DNA from: Haloquadratum walsbyi J07HQW1
Lineage (GTDB): Archaea; Halobacteriota; Halobacteria; Halobacteriales; Haloferacaceae
Length of the DNA: 64,000 nucleotides
Assembly (NCBI GenBank): GCA_000415965.1
Contig: KE356560.1
Location: 1,601,164 to 1,665,163 of the forward strand
Direction of reading: 5' to 3'
In this document: piece by piece, positions 58,249 to 64,000 of the stretch
Layout: each line of letters opens with the position of its first letter
Numbering within the stretch: position 1 is the stretch's first letter
The notes under the pieces: model-generated
Seen by the model: only the letters and a program-made list of their open reading frames with translations
Databases searched by the model: none
Told to the model about the DNA's origin: nothing
Made by a program: the position numbers and the translations under genes

Positions 58249-59235
58249 ATGATAGAGAAAGCACGAGTTGATATGGTAGTCCTAACCCATCTCGCGCTTG
58301 TGTTTGTTGCCGGTCTCGCAACCGCGTTGGCGACGGGATTGGGGGCGATTCCGTTCTTTTTTAGAGAGGAGTTCAGCGACCGATGGAATGTTGGACTCTG
58401 GGGCGTTGCCTCCGGAATCATGGTCGCAGCGTCGTTGTTCGGTCTCATTAATGAGGGAATGCAGTACGCCACCGGTGGATTTCCGGTATTGATGCTGACT
58501 GGTCTGTTGATTGGGGCTGCATTAGTTGAGGGTTCAGGTCGGGTGCTCAACCGAATTGATATCAACGCAAACGGTCCTGATGAGAGCGGTCATGGAGATA
58601 CCAACTATACTTCCGACGGGAGCAACGAACAAACCGACCCCACTCCGGATATTGGTACTGATGGTGGACCGGGGGCAACGCCAAGCACCGAATCACAGGA
58701 GTACAACGACCACCGCTTGGAAGCCAAGGCGTTTGCTGACGGGGATTTAAAGATGTTAGTATTAATCCTCGGTATCTTGACTGTTCACAGTTTCCCCGAA
58801 GGTGTGGCTGTCGGCGTCTCATTCGCCGAAATCGGATTTGACGGCGGAATAGATGTATTCGGTGTTGCCATCCCATTATTGGCTGTCTTCATGACGGTGG
58901 CAATATCAATTCACAACATTCCTGAGGGGACTGCAATCGCTATTCCGATGCGAGCGATGGGACTCTCAAAATGGCGGATGGTCGGTGCAGCGGTATTTTC
59001 GAGTCTTCCACAGCCGATTGGTGCTGTTATCGCCTTTGCTTTCGTTACCTGGGCTGAGTCATTCCTTCCGTTTGGGTTTGGGTTTGCTGCAGGTGCAATG
59101 ATATATTTAGTCGTCACCGAATTTATTCCTGAAGCTCTCGAAACCGGTGCTGATCTTGAACACGGCGGCTACCGTGCACTCGCAGGAGGAATCATTGCTG
59201 GGGTAGCAGTGATGATCCCGCTGTTGTACGTTTGA
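58249..59235 (+). CDS. ZIP-family metal transporter
   Basis: The 328-residue protein imports divalent metals, probably zinc. About eight spans are seen. The family metal sites lie in VHSFPEGVAVGVSFAEIG (about residue 180) and SIHNIPEGTAIAIPMRAMGL (about 222). A large acidic loop rich in Asp, Gly and Thr (NGPDESGHGDTNYTSDGS) separates spans 3 and 4. The likely start is the ATG at 58249; an ATG at 58273 (MVVLTHLALVF) is also plausible. Confidence 0.85.
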   Translation: MIEKARVDMVVLTHLALVFVAGLATALATGLGAIPFFFREEFSDRWNVGLWGVASGIMVAASLFGLINEGMQYATGGFPVLMLTGLLIGAALVEGSGRVLNRIDINANGPDESGHGDTNYTSDGSNEQTDPTPDIGTDGGPGATPSTESQEYNDHRLEAKAFADGDLKMLVLILGILTVHSFPEGVAVGVSFAEIGFDGGIDVFGVAIPLLAVFMTVAISIHNIPEGTAIAIPMRAMGLSKWRMVGAAVFSSLPQPIGAVIAFAFVTWAESFLPFGFGFAAGAMIYLVVTEFIPEALETGADLEHGGYRALAGGIIAGVAVMIPLLYV

Positions 59236-59707
59236 TTTGGATATACATCTTGTATTCTGACTGCTGAGTTGGGTGCGACGCATGATATAGCGGAGGTATA
59301 TATGCTGCGCTGCTGCGCTTCTGGCTCTCGCAAACGAATGCTATCTACTACTGTGGAATACATCGGTATCTTCACTCACATCCACACGGATGAAGAGATA
59401 AACTCGAACTATTTTGCATTTAATTGAACGACTGTGAGATTGATATAACGCCGAGCTCAGCTGATGTCGTTGGCTTTTTGATATGTCCGTTAGTACCGAT
59501 CACCACGATCAGCTTTGGGCGGGGAGAGCTATCGTTGTAAATTTGGAGAGACTATATGTGGTACCTGCCGGAGAGCGTAGGTCTCCTTGTCTCAACGAGC
59601 GAGTGAACGAAAGCCACGAGCGCCGCGAATTGATCCGAGCCATTCACCCATCCCAGAGATACAAATGGCAACAGAATCAGGCTTACTTTTTTTTGCACCG
59701 CCACACC
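59236..59707. other. Spacer without a supported gene
   Basis: Overlapping frames at 59483-59769 show no motif, and their translation looks like chance. Confidence 0.4.
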
Positions 59708-60019
59708 CTACAAATGATGTGATAGTGCCGACTGCAAGCACTGTTGACCCATTACCCATTGGACGATAATTCGCGGCGATTCATGTGAGACACCCGTAGA
59801 CTCTCTGATAGTTATGATGTCTGAAAAATCAGTCTCGTGACCGAGACAGATTCCCTCTGTGGCGTAGTGATTCTCACGGATGTGGACACACAACAAATTG
59901 GTGTCGTTGAATGTCTCATCACTCATACGACTGGGATCAAACCGAACTGTTGATACTGAGTCCATTTCAGGACTGCCGACAAGATGATGACGACTTGGAG
60001 AAGAGACGCTAGCTGACAA
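59708..60019 (-). CDS. Possible small gene or remnant, unknown
   Basis: A 103-codon frame from a TTG at 60019 has strongly coding-like third positions in its middle (TNLLCVHIRENHYATEGICL, ETDFSDIITIRESTGVSHES). I recognise no family. The region up to the first internal ATG (59965) is less convincing, so the real product may be about 85 residues. It is divergent from the dehydrogenase gene, with 34 bases between the starts. Confidence 0.35.
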   Translation of the reverse strand: MSASVSSPSRHHLVGSPEMDSVSTVRFDPSRMSDETFNDTNLLCVHIRENHYATEGICLGHETDFSDIITIRESTGVSHESPRIIVQWVMGQQCLQSALSHHL

Positions 60020-60053
60020 GTATCATAAGTTATCGGGAACCTACGCCCCAGTC

Positions 60054-61037
60054 ATGGTACTTGTGCTTTCCGCAGAGGAAGTCAACAAAAGCCTTGATCT
60101 TGCGACACTCGTTGACGTCGTGGACGATGCATTGAGCAAACAGGCTGCCGGCGAGGTCGAACGACCACGGCGACCACATTTCACAGTTGGCGCGGGTCTC
60201 GACGGTGACGAACCAACCGGAACTGGGATTGCGATGCCGGCGTACATCTATGGTGCGGACCACTACGCGACAAAACTTGTCGGTGTTCATAACGAGAACG
60301 CAAAGCGAGATCTTCCGACGATCAACGCTCAGGTTGTGCTTACAGAGGCTCGGACAGGTCTCCCAAGGGCGTTCATGGCAGGGACGACAATCACGAATGC
60401 TCGGACCGGCTGTATCGGGGCAGTCTCAGTCCGGGCACTTGCGCCGGAATCAGACGATGATGGTCTCACGCTTGGGATGATAGGCGCAGGTGCACAAGCA
60501 CGCTGGCAGACCCGCGCAATCGAGACCGTCACGGCGCTTTCAGATGTGCGAATCTACTCACCGAGTGACTCGCGGGAGGCATGTGCCGCAGATCTGATGA
60601 AAAAAGGAATTCCAGCGCGCGCGGTCGACACGCCTCGGAAGGCTGTCGCAGGTGCCGACGTAGTCGTGACGGCGACGACGGCGACCAATCCTGTCTTTCC
60701 ACCCGACGCGCTCGGTGCAGGATCTCTCGTCGTTGCCGTTGGTGCATTCACCGCGGAGATGCAGGAACTCAATCCCCGTGTTCTTGAACGCGCCAAACAG
60801 ACGTTCGCCGACGTGCCCGAGGAGGTCGCCGAAACCGGAGATATCCTCGCAACTGATCTTACCACTGATGACATGGTCGAACTTGGCGTCCCACTCACGA
60901 ACGGATACGTCCGGGACTCACCGGACGAAATACTGACCGTCATGAGTGTCGGATCCGCAACATTAGATGCCGCAGCGGGCGAGATGATTTATCAGCGGGC
61001 GGTTGAGGCAGGCAACGGGACCGAGATTTCGTTATAA
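60054..61037 (+). CDS. Ornithine cyclodeaminase/mu-crystallin-family dehydrogenase
   Basis: The 327-residue product has the family's catalytic N-terminal part: RPRRPHFTVGAGLDGDEPTG, GIAMPAYIYGADHYATKLVG and VVLTEARTGLPRAFMAGTTI with TNARTG. It then has a Rossmann fold with LTLGMIGAGAQARWQTRAIE and LVVAVGAFTAEMQELNPRVL. The family includes ornithine cyclodeaminase, archaeal alanine dehydrogenase and ketimine reductases, and I cannot tell which. The DNA is more GC-rich than the left side of the window. Confidence 0.85.
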   Translation: MVLVLSAEEVNKSLDLATLVDVVDDALSKQAAGEVERPRRPHFTVGAGLDGDEPTGTGIAMPAYIYGADHYATKLVGVHNENAKRDLPTINAQVVLTEARTGLPRAFMAGTTITNARTGCIGAVSVRALAPESDDDGLTLGMIGAGAQARWQTRAIETVTALSDVRIYSPSDSREACAADLMKKGIPARAVDTPRKAVAGADVVVTATTATNPVFPPDALGAGSLVVAVGAFTAEMQELNPRVLERAKQTFADVPEEVAETGDILATDLTTDDMVELGVPLTNGYVRDSPDEILTVMSVGSATLDAAAGEMIYQRAVEAGNGTEISL

Positions 61038-61977
61038 CCCGGCTATCATCGTTTGGCGGCGACTCAGTCGACGGGAGGGCTCGGATTCGACTGGCATTGC
61101 ATTGAGATCAGACGGGGTTCCAAGTACATACGTCTGTGTTCGGTGTTCGATGTTCGATGTGTGTTCGTATCCGGCATCCCTTTTTTATAACTTTGAGTAT
61201 CTGATCGAGGGATAACCAGATCCACCCCCGAGTGGACTGGACGCTGATTGACGATTCCCGTCGGCTACCGAAACGAAAACACGATGTTCACGCTGAAAGG
61301 GTCCCACTACAGGACGCATATACCACTCGAGTATTTTTTTTCAGACGAGCACTAGATAGTTGACCGAATCATCCTCGACAAAGTGACGGATAGTGCTGTA
61401 CTCAAAGAGAATCTAATAGATAATAAATAATGATAATAATCGATAGCAAGATAATAAGGAACTGAGCTGTCGGGACCGCGAGAGATGAACAGACTGAACC
61501 AATCCCTGGTAAGGGATACTCGGTGTTCTCGACGCTATTGCCCCGATATCGACATTACTTGAGAGTCTCAGCACAGAACAACTCGGATCTGACAGTGAAT
61601 TGCTTCTATGTCATCCACGTCGTCTTTATCATTTTTTGACATAAATGATCGTGGCAGGATTGATGAATACTGGTATTGAATCGGCACTAGCGTTGTTGGA
61701 AAGAGTGTATTCTAACTGCCGTGTCTCCCTCTTTTTGCGAGTGAATGGTAGGATTAAATCTGACGCATCGACACATGAAACCGTGACCGCCAAGCCCAAG
61801 AGGGCAAAGGACCGAAAGTAACGTTCAAGCACGGATCCTCAATATGCTCGCAATTCAGGAACCACTCAACACACACTTATCGACATCGGCGAAAGCAGTG
61901 TATTCACTGCCCATTGTGGACCGATTAATGAGTGATTCGTCATCACGGCTTTTTTGATCTAGCTCATAGGCCGAGAT
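61038..61977. other. Long spacer, possible decayed gene at the right end
   Basis: A minus-strand frame at 61629-61832 (LLGLAVTVSCVDASDLILPF) has some protein-like character, but no family is certain and the start is weak. I see no tRNA and no IS end here. Confidence 0.4.
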
Positions 61978-62697
61978 ATGACTCGCACAGCAGTCATCGC
62001 GGGTGTCGGTCCAGGACTCGGTGAATCGCTCGCACGAACATTCGCAGCCGAGGGCTGTCAGATCGCGCTCTTTGCTCGGTCTGAGGATTACATCGAAGAA
62101 CTCGCAGCCGATCTTCCGGACCCTGGTGCGGGGCTCGCCGTCCAGACTGATCTCACCGACGTGGATCAGATTCGAGACGGGTTTGAGACAGTTCGCGATG
62201 AACTTGGATCGGTCAATGTCCTCGTGAATCATGCTAGTGCCGCCTCATGGAAGGGGCTCATGGAGATGGATGTTGAGGAATTCGAACAAGCATGGGCGGT
62301 CAACGGGCGAGGTGCATTCATCTGCTCGCAGGAAGCCGTCAGCGACATGCTTGAGACGGGCGGCGGGACAATCATCTTTACAGGCGCGACCTCTGCAGTA
62401 CGAAGCCTCGGCGGCGCAATCGGATTCACAGCCGCGAAGTTCGCTGCCCGCGGAATGGCAATGGATATCGCCCAAGAGTTCGGTCCCGAGGGGATTCACG
62501 TCGCGCATGTCGTCATCGACGGGCAGATCGACACCCCGGGTGTTCGTGACCAGCTTCCCGACCGGGAGGATGAGACGATACTTGATCCCGACGAGATGGC
62601 CAAGACCTATTGGCACCTCGTTGAACAAGACGGTGTCAGTACACAGCCATTCGAGATTCACATTACGAACGGTCCACAGAACTCCGAGTTCATCTGA
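61978..62697 (+). CDS. Short-chain dehydrogenase/reductase with atypical active site
   Basis: The 239-residue protein has a classical SDR cofactor loop AVIAGVGPGLGESLARTFAA and VLVNHASAASWKG for the NAG-like motif. The active-site segment is TIIFTGATSAVRSLGGAIGF, then TAAKFAARGMAMDIAQEFGP. In the usual YxxxK pair the Tyr is replaced by Phe (FTAAK), although the Ser and Lys remain. It may be a non-catalytic or differently acting SDR. Substrate unknown. GC-rich DNA supports later acquisition. Confidence 0.82.
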   Translation: MTRTAVIAGVGPGLGESLARTFAAEGCQIALFARSEDYIEELAADLPDPGAGLAVQTDLTDVDQIRDGFETVRDELGSVNVLVNHASAASWKGLMEMDVEEFEQAWAVNGRGAFICSQEAVSDMLETGGGTIIFTGATSAVRSLGGAIGFTAAKFAARGMAMDIAQEFGPEGIHVAHVVIDGQIDTPGVRDQLPDREDETILDPDEMAKTYWHLVEQDGVSTQPFEIHITNGPQNSEFI

Positions 62698-62894
62698 CTC
62701 GTTCGGAATCACAATACACACTGGTGATATTTGATGCGCACGACGAGACAGCAGGATTATACATATACATATACATGAGAACCTCTCCACCGTGTCATGC
62801 GTCGGAATGTGCTTGCCAGCAGGGACTGACGAACATCCCGCTGAGGATTCAGACCTTCTAATGGAGTAATCGCTATGCAACTAGACATGTCTGC

Positions 62895-63227
62895 TCACGC
62901 GGTCATATCGAACACGCCACCGTGTATCGCCAAGAAATCTAACTCCCCGACAGCAGCGGCCAGGTCGTCGTGTTCGATGAGCGCGCCGAGAAGCTGGTGC
63001 TTCAGGTTCTAATACGCTCGGTCGTTGCTAGTGATCCACACACCGTTGTCGTGACGGGGAATCTCGCCAAAGTCGAAATCACCGTGGATCAGCTCGTATC
63101 GCTCTTTGAGATGCTCCTCGATGGCTTTGATTCGAGGAAGTCGGGACTTGTCTGGATCCTCATCTCCCGCTCCCGGATTGACACCGTATTCCGTTTTCTC
63201 GGGATCGAAGCCGGGATTTTCGTCCAC
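62895..63227 (-). pseudogene. Small acidic gene with in-frame amber stop
   Basis: A leaderless GTG start at 63227 (TATA-like TTTAAATT at about 63252-63259) opens MDENPGFDPEKTEYGVNPGA, with KAIEEHLKERYELIHGDFDF and DNGVWITSNDRAY. A TAG stands next, and then the same frame continues NLKHQLLGALIEHDDLAAAV and ends at TGA 62895. The continuing coding pattern after the TAG shows a single nonsense mutation (probably from CAG or AAG). Family unknown. Confidence 0.6.
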
Positions 63228-63298
63228 TACCCGTAGATGTCCCTGACGCCTTTTAAATTACCCCGGTCAAACACCGCCAGCAAAAACTGTCCCCGCTC

Positions 63299-63475
63299 TC
63301 AGGCGTCGGGGTCGAGAAACTCGTAGTCGTCGGAGTCGATGTCGAACTCGTCGGGATCGGGGCTTGTCTCCTCCGCGAGAGCTTCGACCATTCGCTCACC
63401 GAACTCGTCGGCTGCCTCGGCTACGTCCTCAATTTCTTCCTCGGTCATTGGTCGGTCTCGTTCACGTTGTGCCAT
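63299..63475 (-). CDS. Tiny acidic helical protein, third of a trio
   Basis: The 58-residue protein starts at ATG 63475: MAQRERDRPMTEEEIEDVAE, with FGERMVEALAEETSPDPDEF and DSDDYEFLDPDA. It resembles the next protein upstream in layout (EEEIE then ALAEE then DxxDYxxEFL), so the two are probably old duplicates. It is the last of three short genes on the minus strand. No function is known. Confidence 0.6.
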   Translation of the reverse strand: MAQRERDRPMTEEEIEDVAEAADEFGERMVEALAEETSPDPDEFDIDSDDYEFLDPDA

Positions 63476-63526
63476 GTTTCGAATCTCGTTCCTGTTGCTA
63501 ATTCGATCTTCTTTGTTCGGGGGTGG

Positions 63527-63691
63527 TTACTCGCCGCCGTCGGCCACGGGCTCGCCAGCGCGGTCGTTGAGATACTCTTCGGCGTCGTAGTCCTCGGGCT
63601 CTCCACCGAGGTCTTCGGCCAGCGCCTCGCGGATGTCCTCACGCTGTTCATCCATCTCCTCCCGGAGCGCCTCGATCTCTTCCTCGCTCAC
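63527..63691 (-). CDS. Tiny acidic helical protein, second of a trio
   Basis: From a GTG at 63691 the frame gives about 54 residues: a helix EEEIEALREEMDEQREDIRE, then ALAEDLGGEPEDYDAEEYLN. The gap from the previous stop is 17 bases, so it is translated from the same message. The longer upstream frame to 63922 is Arg-rich and overlaps the first gene in another frame, so I reject it as a start. Function unknown. Confidence 0.58.
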   Translation of the reverse strand: MSEEEIEALREEMDEQREDIREALAEDLGGEPEDYDAEEYLNDRAGEPVADGGE

Positions 63692-63708
63692 TGGTTCCTG
63701 ATTTCGTG

Positions 63709-64000
63709 CTATTCTTCGAATCTCCTTGTGAATCGTTGGGTGTTCTCCGCTAAATGGTCTTCGGCGAAGTCGAGTGCGACGCCTGCCGGCATCGGCGGTG
63801 CAACGTACTCTTGGCGGTATTTTTCGCCGTCGCGGTACACATCGATGTGCAGTCCTTCGTCGGTGACATCGTGGCCGTGCATACTCGCCGGGTCGTGATC
63901 GTAGCGGACGGCTGGCGTCCACTCGCCCTCGTACAGGTATTCCAGTTGCACCACGAACCGCGTCACCTCGCCGTGGTCATGCGAGTAGCCGAGTCGTCGC
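63709..64000 (-). CDS. Conserved small protein, first of a trio, 5' end outside window
   Basis: The frame is open from the window's right end (LGYSHDHGEVTRFVVQLEYL) to TAG 63709. It contains AVRYDHDPASMHGHDVTDEG, LHIDVYRDGEKYRQEYVAPP and ENTQRFTRRFEE. I recall comparable short proteins in haloarchaeal accessory DNA that begin near YSHDHGEVTR, so the GTG at 63966 is probably not the true start. Its function is unknown. Confidence 0.6.
   Translation of the reverse strand, partial: RRLGYSHDHGEVTRFVVQLEYLYEGEWTPAVRYDHDPASMHGHDVTDEGLHIDVYRDGEKYRQEYVAPPMPAGVALDFAEDHLAENTQRFTRRFEE

Noticed and set aside
62758-62776. TATACA tandem repeat as a CRISPR-like or regulatory array
   Set aside because: Only about three short units without spacers; a simple-sequence run.
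63527-63922. Longer Arg-rich start for the second gene of the right-edge trio
   Set aside because: The extra N-terminal part overlaps the first gene in another frame and looks like chance sequence; the GTG at 63691 is sufficient.
1-64000. tRNA, rRNA or CRISPR arrays
   Set aside because: I looked for conserved T-arm-like GGTTCGAAT sequence and for regularly spaced repeats and found none that form a full gene or array.

Overview
The window is haloarchaeal chromosome, most like Haloquadratum walsbyi. The proteins are very acidic (runs of Asp, Glu and Thr). Lipoproteins have Tat-type signals followed by a lipobox. Many genes are leaderless, with an AT-rich box about 27 bases before the start. 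The DNA is clearly less GC-rich than in most halophilic archaea, and long gene-poor, relic-filled spacers separate the genes. I assign the genus from style and family content only; no rRNA or tRNA gene is visible.

Left part (1-28 kb). An HNH/zinc-finger gene cut by the window edge abuts a decayed IS1634-type transposase. Scattered housekeeping and metabolic genes follow: pterin carbinolamine dehydratase, a GlcG/HbpS-type protein, a frameshifted alpha-amylase, exonuclease VII (xseA-xseB, with an unexpected membrane tail on XseA), RNase Z, a large helical-repeat protein, a rhodanese-type sulfurtransferase, SppA, a DICT-domain protein, a HAD phosphatase, a metallophosphoesterase, beta-carbonic anhydrase, a GNAT enzyme, an HtrA-like protease, a flavin-type oxidase, a winged-helix regulator and a pair of bacterial-PH membrane proteins. 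Among them lie relics of IS200/IS605 elements, one sitting inside a broken CinA-like gene.

Middle (28-46 kb). A MoxR ATPase faces a tightly overlapping minus-strand cluster: a transglutaminase/DUF4129 membrane protein (broken by two frameshifts), a small membrane protein, a DUF58 protein and a multi-spanning membrane protein. A membrane-anchored endonuclease/phosphatase-fold enzyme lies upstream. Next come a DUF4385 protein, a Zn/Cd-type P-ATPase with two metal-binding domains, and an esterase plus Baeyer-Villiger monooxygenase pair that could turn a ketone into an ester and hydrolyse it.

Right part (46-64 kb). A MOSC protein precedes a complete four-gene ABC importer (lipoprotein, two permeases, ATPase), an HNH protein, a Fic-like remnant and the two subunits of a hydantoinase/5-oxoprolinase-type enzyme. 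A mobile-element graveyard (56.8-58.0 kb) has homologous, inverted copies at 1.9 kb and 15.2 kb. Beyond it are a ZIP metal transporter, an ornithine cyclodeaminase-family dehydrogenase and an SDR. The last 3 kb are visibly more GC-rich and carry tiny acidic genes typical of haloarchaeal accessory DNA, one with an internal stop.

At least five genes are interrupted (transposase, amylase, transglutaminase, CinA-like, TnpB), so either decay is active here or the assembly has indels; raw reads would decide.
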